Position numbers and translations under genes: made by a program
Assembly (NCBI RefSeq): GCF_030009775.1
Contig: NZ_JASCTH010000032.1
Coordinates: forward strand, 1 to 64,000
Length of the DNA stretch: 64,000 bases
Source of the DNA: Actinoplanes sandaracinus
Lineage (GTDB): Bacteria > Actinomycetota > Actinomycetes > Mycobacteriales > Micromonosporaceae
Direction of reading: 5' to 3'
In this document: one piece after another, positions 42,578 to 51,413 of the stretch
How positions within the stretch are numbered: position 1 is the first letter of the stretch
How the letters are laid out: the number at the start of each line of letters is the position of its first letter
Notes under the pieces: model-generated
What the model was told of the DNA's origin: nothing
Databases searched by the model: none
The model's input: only the letters and a program-made list of their open reading frames with translations

Positions 42578-42830
42578 CTGACCAGCAAAAACACAGAGCC
42601 GACCTGCTCAGCCGCCGTTCCCCGACATCGCTGAACGCCGTTCGGCGCTGTCTGAAGCTGCCGATTTCAACCCCGCCTGCTCCCTGCCCGTTCGCCAGTT
42701 TTGGGAGCAGCGCCGCATCACCTACACCGAACAACCCGATTTCATCGTGGCGGTGCTCCCCACCATCGCTGAATACCGCCTCTGAACAGTGCGAACACCA
42801 TGGCCGGCGAGGAGCAAGCTGCTCCCCCCG
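42578..42830. repeat. Left copy of a diverged direct repeat flanking the cluster
   Basis: This segment starts CTGACCAGCAAAAACA and contains TTTGGGAGCAGCGCCGCA and GCGGTGCTCCCCACC. It has a same-orientation relative at 61489-61745 (CTGACCAGCCAAAATA, TTTGGGGAGCAGCGCCGCA, CATGGTGCTCCCCAC). GGGAGCA/TGCTCCC motifs recur within both copies and nearby. Confidence 0.6.
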
Positions 42831-42963
42831 GCCGCCATCACCTCAGCCAAGCCCAACGACCTTGTCGAGCCAGCACCCATGCTCCCAACGCGCTCCCCGC
42901 GGACCGGGAAGCCAAGATCACACAAACGGAGTTCCGACTACCCCCGGAGCGCCACTCTTACAA

Positions 42964-43005
42964 ACCCGGGTGAGGCCGACCGGAAGGATCCGGCCTCACC
43001 CGGGG
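42964..43005. terminator. Long stem-loop downstream of the small secreted protein gene
   Basis: A perfect 14-bp stem pairs CCCGGGTGAGGCCG (42965-42978) with 42991-43004 around a 12-base loop. It could terminate minus-strand transcription from the 43059-43325 gene. No T-run follows. Confidence 0.55.
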
Positions 43006-43058
43006 TTCAGGGGCTTAACACAGCCGGACGTCTCCTTAACGTCGCAGGACGCACGCCG

Positions 43059-43325
43059 TCATCGAGGCCAAGGGTGGAGGAGCAGAGTCCAGGTAGTAGG
43101 ACCGTCCTGTCGGCAGTCGAATGCTCCGTAAAGATGCTGACCATAGGTACGGTCAGCACCTCGGTCATCACATTCCTGTAGCGTGGAGAAAGTGCCGCCA
43201 TAGACAACCCCTGCCGCGTTGGCAGGGGTCGCCGCCGTGAGTGAGAACACAGAAACGGCAAGGCCCAGTGACGCAATTTGGAGAGCTCGAACAGCAAACG
43301 AACGCAAGGTTAACAATCCTCTCAT
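43059..43325 (-). CDS. Small secreted protein, unrecognised
   Basis: The 88-residue product has a signal peptide (LQIASLGLAVSVFSLTAATPANA) and a mature part of about 50 residues with two Cys (LQECDDRG and GAFDCRQ) that could form a disulfide. The ATG at 43325 has no clear ribosome-binding site; TAAGCT shortly upstream could give a leaderless message. A stem-loop follows the stop. The GC content is lower than in neighbouring genes. It resembles short actinomycete secreted proteins of unknown role. Confidence 0.5.
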   Translation of the reverse strand: MRGLLTLRSFAVRALQIASLGLAVSVFSLTAATPANAAGVVYGGTFSTLQECDDRGADRTYGQHLYGAFDCRQDGPTTWTLLLHPWPR

Positions 43326-43425
43326 ACGAGCTTACTGTCATGCTGATACTGGAATTTGGCCACATCACATTCTCTTCAGGGGAATTCGTGATACCCGTAA
43401 TAAATATTCCGCTGAGAGGATGCGG

Positions 43426-44052
43426 CTAGCCGATTCGGCTGTTCCCGGCCAATGGTGGACAATGCAGGATCTCGGCGGCCGCTGACTGGAATGTCTGCAT
43501 CGCGCGAGCGCTGTCAATCATCTCGTTACGGCTTGTCAGGTGCAGGACCAACCCGTCTTCGAGAGCCATCAGGGCCTGAGCGGCCGATTCGACCGATGTC
43601 GTGCGGAACACCCCGGCGGCGATGCCGTCGCGAACAATCTCAACATAGAGACCCACCTCGGTTCGCCAGAGTTCACTCAGGAGCTCGGCGTGGCGATGGC
43701 TACGCCGCGCAAGCCCATGCACCTCGTAGAGAAGCTCGATGGTGGTCGCGTCCGCGAAGATCGGTACGCCAGCTTTGAAGCACTGTATGAGGCGGCTGCG
43801 GGGATCGGGCGAGCCATGAGCCGCGGCGGTCCGCGAGGCCAGGTAGTTGGCGACTGCGTCCTGGTGCACCGCGAACAGAAGGTCATCGGTATTCGCGAAG
43901 TGATACAGAACCGAGCCGGCCGACATGCCAGCGTACGATGCCACGTCACGGATCCGAACACCCTGCAGCCCACGTTCCCGGAGGAGCCTGGCGGTGGCTT
44001 CGACGAGGCGGCGGCGACTTGAGTTCGACCTGCCTTGACCGTTCATCGGCAC
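43426..44052 (-). CDS. TetR-family regulator of the HisD/ATP-grasp cluster
   Basis: The 208-residue protein has the TetR HTH (RRRLVEATARLLRERGLQGV, RIRDVASYAGMSAGSVLYHFANTDDLL) and a C-terminal domain of the TetR_C_6-like type. It is the only regulator in the cluster. It lies beyond the nucleotidyltransferase and methyltransferase genes on the same strand. It probably binds the paired 17-bp motifs at 45868-45884 and 45981-45997 (inference). The start is GTG 44052 or ATG 44046. Confidence 0.88.
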   Translation of the reverse strand: MPMNGQGRSNSSRRRLVEATARLLRERGLQGVRIRDVASYAGMSAGSVLYHFANTDDLLFAVHQDAVANYLASRTAAAHGSPDPRSRLIQCFKAGVPIFADATTIELLYEVHGLARRSHRHAELLSELWRTEVGLYVEIVRDGIAAGVFRTTSVESAAQALMALEDGLVLHLTSRNEMIDSARAMQTFQSAAAEILHCPPLAGNSRIG

Positions 44053-44136
44053 ATCGTCCCAGATGGCCCTTCAAGCGTGAGAAAGACGTTACGAATTCGT
44101 GTCGAGGGTCCTCCCGCTGGAGACCAGTGACCCCAT

Positions 44137-44910
44137 TCATCGGCGTTTCCAAATTACTTCGGGCGCGGGGACAGATTGGCTCCGTGGCGTCCGTGCCACG
44201 ATCTCGTAGTCCCACTGGGCGAGGATGGCGCTGGCCTCGGCGAGCCCGCGTCCCTTGTGGAAGTTGGCGGCGATACGACCGCCGCGCCGTACCGCGCGGG
44301 CGACATGCGGCAGGTGCTCATGAGAGCTGGTCAGATGGAGGACATAGCATGCGAAGGCCCCATCGAAGCAGCCCTCCGGCGCGGACGCCAGGTCCTCGAC
44401 GGTCGTAGTACGGAGCCCTCGCCGCTCAGCAATGGCGCGCATCGTCGGACTGATGTCCACGCCTACCGAAAGGAACCTGTCTTCTCCAAGAACATCGGCG
44501 GAAATTCCGGTTCCGCAACCATAGTCAATCAGCCGCCCCGGCCCTAAACGCGCAACCATGCGGCTTATCGCGGCCCGATTCTGCGCCGTGTCGATCTGGT
44601 GGTCGTAGGCATCGCCGACCGCTTCATAGAGGTACCGCTCGGCAAGTAAACGGCTGCCGGGATTACGCTGGTCGTAGATGACGCGATGGCGATCCAGATA
44701 GCGTTCCCAGGTAAGGCCCGCGTCCAGCAGTGCTGCGTCATCGATCGCACCGGTGAGGCGCACAACGGACGGAACCGGTCCCGGTAATGCGACTACATGG
44801 GCCGGCAGCCTGGGGATGAGTTGCCGAGCGATGAGATAGACCGACAGCTCCGGCGCGCCGACGGCACGTACGGCAGTGCCGGTCCGCCCGGCGGGATTCT
44901 CGTCCGTCAT
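44137..44910 (-). CDS. SAM-dependent methyltransferase of the cluster
   Basis: The 257-residue protein has motif I RLIDYGCGTGISADVL, GVDISPTMRAIAERRG, a post-I acidic region VEDLASAPEGCFDGAF and RRGGRIAANFHKG. These are class I methyltransferase features. The N-terminal 90 residues are unusual and include a WERYLDRHRVIYDQRNPGS segment that may form a substrate lid. The ATG at 44910 overlaps the upstream gene's stop by 4 bases, so the two are coupled. The substrate is likely the product of the divergent operon or the nucleotidyltransferase. Confidence 0.87.
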   Translation of the reverse strand: MTDENPAGRTGTAVRAVGAPELSVYLIARQLIPRLPAHVVALPGPVPSVVRLTGAIDDAALLDAGLTWERYLDRHRVIYDQRNPGSRLLAERYLYEAVGDAYDHQIDTAQNRAAISRMVARLGPGRLIDYGCGTGISADVLGEDRFLSVGVDISPTMRAIAERRGLRTTTVEDLASAPEGCFDGAFACYVLHLTSSHEHLPHVARAVRRGGRIAANFHKGRGLAEASAILAQWDYEIVARTPRSQSVPAPEVIWKRR

Positions 44911-45860
44911 GCGTGCGTTCCCACCGCGTCGAATTCCAGTGGCCGAACCTCATGGGCAGATATCAATGACCCGCGGATCCGCTGGCCTGAGGCGACGGTC
45001 ACGCCGGGTAGTACGACCGAGTCCTCCACCGCCGCGCCTGCCTCGACCGAGGCTCCGGCCATCACCAGGGAATTGCGAACCGTTGCACGGTGGTCGACCG
45101 AGCCAGCCAGACACGAACCGGTCGAGGTCCCCACGTGAAGTTCCTGCTCCATGCTCAGCAGGCCGCGCCACGAGCCGACGTCGGACCAAGGCGCGGTCGA
45201 GGTCTCCAAACGTACCGGGACATGTCGTGAAAGCTCGGGAAGAATCCGGTTGAACCACGGATCCGCGCCTAAGGCCATGCAGGGATCCAAGCTGTCGAGT
45301 GACCCGGGCGCCAAGACGGAGACCCCGATGGCGCGCTGCGTCAGAGCGGTCGGCGAAGGCGAGTAGCGACCGTCCAGGTCAGGCTGGGCCCACACCTCCC
45401 GGCCTGCGGAACCAGCGCCATCGGCGCACAGCGTGATTCCGGTGCGCCGATCGATCGCTCGCGCTATGAGCGAATGCCACTCCCGGTCAAGCACCAGGTC
45501 GCCGTTCAGGATCACCAGCACGTCGTGTGCGTTGAGTCGGCGAGCACGCGCATAGATCGGAACCCACGGATCGCCGTCAACGAAGAACACGTCCGCTTGC
45601 GGCGTCACCGCGTGGACCTCGGCGATGACGTCGTCCGCTGTCGACCGGGCGGGCACCCGGCAGGCGAGATGCACTGACGGACGCCGCCGAGCCATCGGGC
45701 CGAGCAGCCGCTCCAGCAACGTGCCCTCGCAGGTCGGCAGCAGCGTCTTCGGATGTTCGCCGGACCACGGTGCGAGCCGGCTGGCGTGGCCGGCGCTCAG
45801 AACGAGTACGGCGAGACCCGTGCGGCTCCCCGTCCACGACACGGAATCATCGGACAACAC
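44907..45860 (-). CDS. Sugar-phosphate-type nucleotidyltransferase
   Basis: The 317-residue protein has a nucleotidyltransferase fold: LVLSAGHASRLAPWSGEHPK followed by TLLP, and VLVILNGDLVLD with the metal-binding Asp. The C-terminal 70 residues (VDHRATVRNSLVMAGASVEA and further) form left-handed beta-helix hexapeptide repeats as in GlmU/RmlA-like enzymes. It would activate a sugar- or alcohol-phosphate as an NDP derivative. The GTG at 45860 follows GGGAG. The first gene of the minus-strand arm, it is divergent from the HisD/ATP-grasp operon. Confidence 0.85.
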   Translation of the reverse strand: MLSDDSVSWTGSRTGLAVLVLSAGHASRLAPWSGEHPKTLLPTCEGTLLERLLGPMARRRPSVHLACRVPARSTADDVIAEVHAVTPQADVFFVDGDPWVPIYARARRLNAHDVLVILNGDLVLDREWHSLIARAIDRRTGITLCADGAGSAGREVWAQPDLDGRYSPSPTALTQRAIGVSVLAPGSLDSLDPCMALGADPWFNRILPELSRHVPVRLETSTAPWSDVGSWRGLLSMEQELHVGTSTGSCLAGSVDHRATVRNSLVMAGASVEAGAAVEDSVVLPGVTVASGQRIRGSLISAHEVRPLEFDAVGTHA

Positions 45861-45867
45861 TGGCTCC

Positions 45868-45884
45868 CTTGTACGTCTGTTCAG
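45868..45884 (-). promoter_or_regulatory. Operator-like motif at the nucleotidyltransferase promoter
   Basis: On the minus strand this reads CTGAACAGACGTACAAG. It matches 15 of 17 positions of the motif at 45981-45997 on the plus strand. It lies 8-24 bases before the GTG start of the nucleotidyltransferase gene. Confidence 0.65.
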
Positions 45885-45959
45885 AACGTTGCGAAATTCC
45901 GAAGCGCCTCACCTGACCCAGCATGCTGACGACCAGGACATCTGGCTCGCCTCGGCGGC

Positions 45960-45988
45960 TTGACAAACAGTAGGCTGATCCTGAACAT
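45960..45988 (+). promoter_or_regulatory. Promoter of the HisD/ATP-grasp operon
   Basis: A perfect -35 hexamer TTGACA at 45960-45965 is followed after 17 bases by GAACAT at 45983-45988. The weak -10 overlaps the operator motif, which suggests repression or activation at this point. Transcription would start near 45995, so the frame's upstream ATG at 45989 is excluded. Confidence 0.6.
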
Positions 45989-45997
45989 ATGTACAAG
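45981..45997 (+). promoter_or_regulatory. Operator-like motif at the operon promoter
   Basis: CTGAACATATGTACAAG contains an imperfect palindrome (TGNACATATGTNCA) and overlaps the -10 region of the operon promoter. With its inverted partner at 45868-45884, spaced about 96 bp apart, it offers two sites for the cluster's TetR protein. Confidence 0.65.
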
Positions 45998-46051
45998 ATC
46001 GGTTTCGATCTTTATTTGTCGACGTCATGTCGACGGCAGGAGGGCGGTCCG

Positions 46052-48652
46052 GTGGCTGATCCGAGGATCATCAGCTGGCACGAGGCAGGCGTTGAGCGGC
46101 GGAAGGCGCTCCTGGGACGCGGCGGCACCCAGGAACGACTGCAAGGCAGCCCTAGCCTTGCAGCGGAGATTCGTGATCTCCTCGAGGATGTCCGGTCGCG
46201 CGGTGACGCGGCGCTACACGAGGCTCTCGCCCGGTTCGACAAGGTGGAAACCGATACCCTCCGGGTTACCGAGGCCGACATGCTCCAGGCCGAGAAGCAC
46301 ATCAACCCGGAGCTGTCTGAAGCCATCGATCTGGCCATCAAACGGTCGATGAGATTCAACAAGCAGATCGTCCGGCGCGCGACATGGACAGCGCGGACAG
46401 CCGGCGGCGGGACCATCGGTGAGATCGCCCGGCCGCTGGAGTCGGTCGGCCTCTTCGTTCCCTCGGGGAAGGGCTCGTTCCCGAGCGTCATGGTTCAGAT
46501 CGGTGCCCCCGCGGTGGCGGCGGGAATGTCCGAACTGCGCCTCGTCGTCCCGCCGATGCCGGGGAGCGGCGGGCAGGTCGATCCGGCGACGCTGGTGGTG
46601 GCGCGGCGCCTAGGCATCACCGAGGTGTACCGACTCAACGGGCCGAGTGGCGTCGGCGCACTCGCCTACGGCACGGAGACGGTGCCGAAGGTACGCAAGA
46701 TCGTCGGCCCGGGCAGCGTCCCGGTAGCAATGGCCCAGCAATTGGTGCAGGCGGAAGGAGTTGTGGTCTCGGGAGGTCTCGGGCCATCGGACTCACTCAT
46801 CGTGGCGGATTCCAGCGCCGACGTTCCCATGCTCGCCGCCGACGTGATCAATGAGGCCGAGCACGGTCCGGACAGTTCGGCGGTGCTCATCTCGACCGAC
46901 CGAAACCTACTCGAGCGGGTCGCTGTCGAGATCGAGGCACAGCTTGCGGATCTGCCCGAACCGCGGCGCGCATACGCTACAGCCTCGATCTGGCAGAACG
47001 GCGGCCTCGTGCACGCCCTGGACTTGGCCGAGGCGTGGCAGCTCGCCAACGACTACGCCCCCGAGCACATCCAGATCGCCATGGCCTCCCCGGAGCGATT
47101 CCTCGAAGAGGTCCGCTATGCCGGTACCGCGCTGCTCGGCCAGTGGACCACCTTCTCCTGCTCAAACTTCGTCATCGGCACGCCGGCCACCCTCCCAACC
47201 ACGGGATACGCGAAGCAGATCAGCGGCGTAACGGCACACACCTACCTCAACACGATCTCGATGGCGCAGATCGGTCAGCAGGAGTTCTCAGAGCTTGCGA
47301 AGGGCGTCACCGCTTTCGCTGAGCACGAGGGCTTCCCCGCGCACGCGGCTTCGGTGGCCGTCCGGACCGCAGCGAACCGACACGACGCCGACGGTGGTGG
47401 TACTGCTGCTCGTCGTCGCGGCACCGTTCTACTGGTTCGCTGGCGTACCGATGTGGTGGAGCGGCTTCGCCGGATGGGTTTCGCCGTCGCCGTCCTCTAC
47501 CTGCCGTCCGAGGCCGCGCAGGTGAATCGCGACCTCGTGGACTATGCCGAGATGGTCGACGACGTGGTGAACATCGAGCGTATCCACGGCGCCCTGGCGC
47601 GAATGGCGATTCCCGACCTTGTCGGTCTGCTCAACATCGACGAGTGGTCCCTGGTCGCCAGCTCCTACGTCGCCCAGCAGTTCGGCTTGCCGGCAATGGA
47701 TCCCGACGTGGCGATGAGATTCCGCGACAAGTATCTACAAAAACGCCGGCTGCATGAAGCAGGCGTGCCAACCTCGCGGGTCGAGTTGATACCCGACATC
47801 TGCGGACCCGATGTGCCCGCCGCTGTCGAACGGTTCGGCTACCCGGCCGTGCTGAAGCCGCTCGCCGGCGCCGGCGCCGCACTGACGTACCGCGTCGACT
47901 CGGAGTCGGACCTGAGCGAACTCATCGAGCGCGCTGCCAGCGACTCGTACGGCAGGCGAACCTATTTGATCGAGGAGTTCCAGGCCGGCGACGAGTGGCA
48001 CATCGACGGCTATGTGCGTGACGGCGAGCTGGCCTTCTTCTCGGTCGCCCGCTTCGACGAGCCGATCATCCAGGTCCACCACGGCTCCGCCATGGCGTCG
48101 CGAAGCTTCGATCCCGACACCGACAAGTGGGCTTACGAACTGGTCGGCAAGCTCGCCTCCGATGCGCTGAAAGCTCTCGGGCTCCGTGACTCGGTCTTCC
48201 ACCTGGAGGCGTTCCATCGACCGGACGGGCAGCTGATCTTCGGTGAATGCGCGGCAAGGCCGGGCGGCGCCATGATCGATGAGTCGGTACACGTGAAGTT
48301 CGGCGTGGACCTGATCGAGGCCGCCATCGCGTTCGCGACGGGCGACCACGACGCTCTGCCGAAGCCAACGGTGCGGCCCGGGGTGGTCGGGTTCACCTAC
48401 CTTCCGTCGAAGCCGGGCCTGATCGCGTCGATGCCCAGCGAGAAGGAACTGCTCGAACGCCCCGGCGTGGCCAGAGCCAGGTACTGGGTGAAAGCCGGCG
48501 GGCGGGCACCCGACATGACGGTGTGGAGTGCCGCGCGTGTCGGCGAAGTGGTCCTCTGCGCGCCTGACGCGGAAACGTACGACTCGTACTTCGCCGGGAT
48601 CCTCGGCTGGTTCGAACAGCATCTTCACCTGGCTGAGGGTGAAGCCATCTGA
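46052..48652 (+). CDS. HisD-like dehydrogenase fused to an ATP-grasp ligase
   Basis: The 866-residue fusion has a histidinol-dehydrogenase-like half (about 1-440) and an ATP-grasp half (about 457-866). In the first, YGTETVPKVRKIVGPG and the catalytic pair APEH (Glu338, His339) are kept, as are zinc-ligand equivalents His271 and His431. However, the usual Gln ligand is Glu268 and the Asp ligand is Asn372. In the second, DKYLQKRRLHEAGVPTS, YPAVLKPLAGAGA, YLIEEFQAGDEWHIDGY and LIFGECAARPGG are the ATP-grasp core. HisD enzymes oxidise an alcohol to a carboxylate, and ATP-grasp ligases join a carboxylate to an amine. GTG 46052 is chosen for its AGGAGG (46038-46043), 8 bases upstream. Confidence 0.87.
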   Translation: MADPRIISWHEAGVERRKALLGRGGTQERLQGSPSLAAEIRDLLEDVRSRGDAALHEALARFDKVETDTLRVTEADMLQAEKHINPELSEAIDLAIKRSMRFNKQIVRRATWTARTAGGGTIGEIARPLESVGLFVPSGKGSFPSVMVQIGAPAVAAGMSELRLVVPPMPGSGGQVDPATLVVARRLGITEVYRLNGPSGVGALAYGTETVPKVRKIVGPGSVPVAMAQQLVQAEGVVVSGGLGPSDSLIVADSSADVPMLAADVINEAEHGPDSSAVLISTDRNLLERVAVEIEAQLADLPEPRRAYATASIWQNGGLVHALDLAEAWQLANDYAPEHIQIAMASPERFLEEVRYAGTALLGQWTTFSCSNFVIGTPATLPTTGYAKQISGVTAHTYLNTISMAQIGQQEFSELAKGVTAFAEHEGFPAHAASVAVRTAANRHDADGGGTAARRRGTVLLVRWRTDVVERLRRMGFAVAVLYLPSEAAQVNRDLVDYAEMVDDVVNIERIHGALARMAIPDLVGLLNIDEWSLVASSYVAQQFGLPAMDPDVAMRFRDKYLQKRRLHEAGVPTSRVELIPDICGPDVPAAVERFGYPAVLKPLAGAGAALTYRVDSESDLSELIERAASDSYGRRTYLIEEFQAGDEWHIDGYVRDGELAFFSVARFDEPIIQVHHGSAMASRSFDPDTDKWAYELVGKLASDALKALGLRDSVFHLEAFHRPDGQLIFGECAARPGGAMIDESVHVKFGVDLIEAAIAFATGDHDALPKPTVRPGVVGFTYLPSKPGLIASMPSEKELLERPGVARARYWVKAGGRAPDMTVWSAARVGEVVLCAPDAETYDSYFAGILGWFEQHLHLAEGEAI

Positions 48653-49755
48653 TGGACGAGAGCCTTCTTCTGCCGGCCACCGCGGCGCCTTTCCAGCTGG
48701 ATCCCCAGGGAGTGGAGCGACTCGCCCTCAGCGAATCGGCCTTCGGGCCCTCACCGAGGGCCATCAGTGCGGCAATGGCGGAGGTCCGCAATGCGCACCT
48801 CTATCCCAACGCCGACTCCGAGCCGGTACGCCTTGCCGTCGCGTCACTTTACGGCCTTGATCCCGGGCAGGTGGTGGTGGGCAACGGGGCCGACGAACTA
48901 CTGTTGCTGATCGCACTCGCCTGTGGCGGCCATCGCGTACGTGCCACGGTCTGTGCCAGCACGTTCGCCGGACACGCCGCGAGTCTCGCGGTCGCGGGTT
49001 GCGAGGTGACCCAGCTCCCGATTGATGACACTGGCCTCGCCCTGACCGATCTGCTGACCGCCGCGGAGACGGCCGACGTTCTCTATGTCTGCAATCCCCA
49101 CAACCCCACCGGCACGGTGCTCGGGGCCGACCAGATAGCGACGCTGGCCGCGCACAGCCGCCGGTATGGCTGTGCTCTGGTCCTCGACGAGGCATACGCC
49201 GAGTTCGCCGATGCCCGTGTCTTCGGCTCAGGTACGGGCATGGTCGCAGACGACAACACGGCCCCCGTGGTCGTCATCCGCAGCCTTTCCAAGGCGTACG
49301 GCCTGGCCGGCCTGCGCTGCGGTTTCGCACTTGGGCCGCCCGCGCTGATGAACCGGGTCGCCCGTATCGCGGCGACGCTGCCCTATCGGGTCAACCGCGT
49401 TTCCCTCGCCGCGGCCGGCGCCGCGCTGGCCGACCGCGACCACCTCGAGTGGGCGCTGGAACAGACCACGCACAGCCGTGAATGGCTGCGCCGGGAACTG
49501 TCCGACCAGGGGTTCCGGGTGCCACCCACTCAAACCAACTTCCTGTTCGCTCATCTCGGGGACGACGGACCGCAGATCGTCGAGCGTCTGCTGACGGAGC
49601 ACTCGATTCTGGTCCGTGATCTCACCGGAATGGGCTTCCCCGGATGGGCACGGATTGGTGTGTGCCGCCCGGAATTCGTACCGAGACTCGCCGGGGCGCT
49701 GACCGCCGTCCGCGATGACGCGAGCGCTGACACGAAGAGGAGCACAACATGTTGA
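48652..49755 (+). CDS. HisC-like class I/II aminotransferase
   Basis: The 367-residue PLP enzyme resembles histidinol-phosphate aminotransferase: VVVGNGADELLLLIALA, YVCNPHNPTGTVL, LVLDEAYAEFAD, and IRSLSKAYGLAGLRCGF with the PLP Lys. It ends with a TNFLFAHL region typical of HisC. As it sits beside HisD-like genes but in no histidine operon, it more likely acts on a related amino-alcohol phosphate or keto acid. Its ATG overlaps the previous stop by one base (TGATG). Confidence 0.9.
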   Translation: MDESLLLPATAAPFQLDPQGVERLALSESAFGPSPRAISAAMAEVRNAHLYPNADSEPVRLAVASLYGLDPGQVVVGNGADELLLLIALACGGHRVRATVCASTFAGHAASLAVAGCEVTQLPIDDTGLALTDLLTAAETADVLYVCNPHNPTGTVLGADQIATLAAHSRRYGCALVLDEAYAEFADARVFGSGTGMVADDNTAPVVVIRSLSKAYGLAGLRCGFALGPPALMNRVARIAATLPYRVNRVSLAAAGAALADRDHLEWALEQTTHSREWLRRELSDQGFRVPPTQTNFLFAHLGDDGPQIVERLLTEHSILVRDLTGMGFPGWARIGVCRPEFVPRLAGALTAVRDDASADTKRSTTC

Positions 49756-51413
49756 CCGGCGCAGAAGCGGTCGCACGCTTGTTACGCAAGGCCGGTGTCC
49801 GCAGGGCCTACGGTGTTCCGGGGCAAAGGGTTCTACCGCTTTTCGCGGCTCTCGCCGAGGAGAACGTGCCGGTCGTGGTCACCCGCCACGAGCAGGGCGC
49901 CTCCTTCATGGCGGACGTGTACGCGCGACTCGGTGGCATGGGGTGCATCGTCACGACGTCGGGGCCAGGAGGCATCAACGCCTTGGCCGGTGTCGCGTCG
50001 GCCTTCATGGACAGCGTGCCGCTCATCGTGCTGACCGCGCAGGCGGAGGTGGCGGAGTTCGGTCGTTACGGGATCCAGGAAGGCAGCGGTCTGGGGCGCA
50101 CCCCGGACGTGCGGCAGATCTTCGCGGCCACCACCAAGGCCAGCTTTCAACCGCGTACTGTCGACAAGCTCGTCGATGCGGTGGCCGAGGCGCTGGCGCT
50201 CGCGGTCCGTGGGCGGCCTGGACCTGTACACATCGATGTTCCCTCTGACCTCCTCACCGACAAGGTGGCCGCGGGGCTGGTCGAGGAGCTTGCCGCCGGA
50301 GCACCGGCTCCGGCAGCCGTGCCCGAGCCGGCTGCGGAACTGATCCGTGAAGTCGCTGGGCGCATTCGCTCGGCGAAGTCCCCGCTGCTGCTCATCGGCA
50401 ACGGCGTGGTTCGTGGCGGCGCCGTCACGGCTGCGCAGCAGGTCGCTCGGCACGGCAGCATGTGGATCGCGCACTCATTTCTCGCGAAGGGTGCGTTCGA
50501 CGAGACCAACGCGGCCGTCCTCGGCCCGGTCGGCGTTTTCGGTACGGAGGCCGCGAATCGGGCCTTGCATGATGAGGCCGACCTCGTGGTCGCTGTGGGC
50601 GTCGCGTTCTCCTACCTGACCACAAGCGGCTGGCCCGCGCGGTTGGGCGGTGGCCGTCTGATCCGTTGTGATCTGGATCAGCGTGAACTCGGCACAAATT
50701 ACACCGACGGGGTCAACATCCATGCGGATGCCCGCGTCTTCCTAGAATCGCTGGCAACCGAACTCGCCACGTCGGACGAGGGCAATGCCCCACTTGGGCC
50801 GGATCTGAAGGCACGATACCCCGACCTCCGTGCACCGGAGGAGTCAGCGGCACTGCACCCCATCCGGGTGTGCGACGTCGTCGGAGAGTGGATCGCCGAG
50901 AACACGACCGTGGTCGCGGATGTCGGCCAGAACGCCTATTGGGTCGAGCGACATCTGAAGACTCGCGGCGGCGGCCGCTTCATCATCAACGGAGGACTGG
51001 GCGCGATGGGACACGGTGTCGCGGGTTGCCTGGGAGCATGGCACGCAGGTCAGGATGCGGGGCGGCCGGGTCCGGTCCTGTGCACTACCGGTGACGGCGG
51101 GTTCATGATGGGTGCTCTGGAGGTGTCGACGGCGGTTTCGGAGGGCGCCGACGTCACCTGGATCATCTTCAACAACGGGACGCTCGGCACTCAGAAGGAA
51201 TGGTACGTCCGCCAGGGTGCGAGCGGTTCCGAGATGGATCTGCCCGACACCGACTACGTGGCGCTCGCATCGGCGATGGGCGCGCGTGCATTCCGGGCCA
51301 CCACCGAGGAGGAGCTTCGCGAGGCCCTGGGCTCGGCCGGCGCCCATTCCGGTCCGACCGTCATCGATGTCGTCATCGACCCGGTCCCCGCACCGACGGT
51401 GTTCGGATCATGA
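49749..51413 (+). CDS. Thiamine-diphosphate-dependent enzyme (acetolactate-synthase-like)
   Basis: The 554-residue protein has the three ThDP-enzyme domains. The activating Glu lies in TRHEQGASFMADVYAR. TTSGPGGINALAGVASAF and GPVHIDVPSDLL are in the first domain, and the ThDP motif GDGGFMMGALEVS ... IIFNNGTLG in the last. The family includes acetolactate synthase, benzaldehyde lyase, sulfoacetaldehyde acetyltransferase and sulfopyruvate or phosphonopyruvate decarboxylases; the sequence alone does not decide. No small regulatory subunit is present, so true branched-chain ALS function is less likely. GAGGAG precedes the ATG at 49749, which overlaps the upstream gene by 7 bases. Confidence 0.9.
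   Translation: MLTGAEAVARLLRKAGVRRAYGVPGQRVLPLFAALAEENVPVVVTRHEQGASFMADVYARLGGMGCIVTTSGPGGINALAGVASAFMDSVPLIVLTAQAEVAEFGRYGIQEGSGLGRTPDVRQIFAATTKASFQPRTVDKLVDAVAEALALAVRGRPGPVHIDVPSDLLTDKVAAGLVEELAAGAPAPAAVPEPAAELIREVAGRIRSAKSPLLLIGNGVVRGGAVTAAQQVARHGSMWIAHSFLAKGAFDETNAAVLGPVGVFGTEAANRALHDEADLVVAVGVAFSYLTTSGWPARLGGGRLIRCDLDQRELGTNYTDGVNIHADARVFLESLATELATSDEGNAPLGPDLKARYPDLRAPEESAALHPIRVCDVVGEWIAENTTVVADVGQNAYWVERHLKTRGGGRFIINGGLGAMGHGVAGCLGAWHAGQDAGRPGPVLCTTGDGGFMMGALEVSTAVSEGADVTWIIFNNGTLGTQKEWYVRQGASGSEMDLPDTDYVALASAMGARAFRATTEEELREALGSAGAHSGPTVIDVVIDPVPAPTVFGS

Noticed and set aside
42513-42734. Small minus-strand ORF with a GSIPVSPT end
   Set aside because: This ending is the usual artefact of reading through a tRNA 3' end. 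It covers the tRNA fragment and the repeat.
42789-43181. A 130-codon plus-strand frame between the tRNA fragment and the small secreted gene
   Set aside because: It lacks a ribosome-binding site and coherent composition, and crosses a strong stem-loop.
49749-51413. Acetolactate synthase (ilvB) of branched-chain amino acid synthesis
   Set aside because: There is no ilvN or ilvC. Family-level assignment to ThDP enzymes is safe, but not this function.
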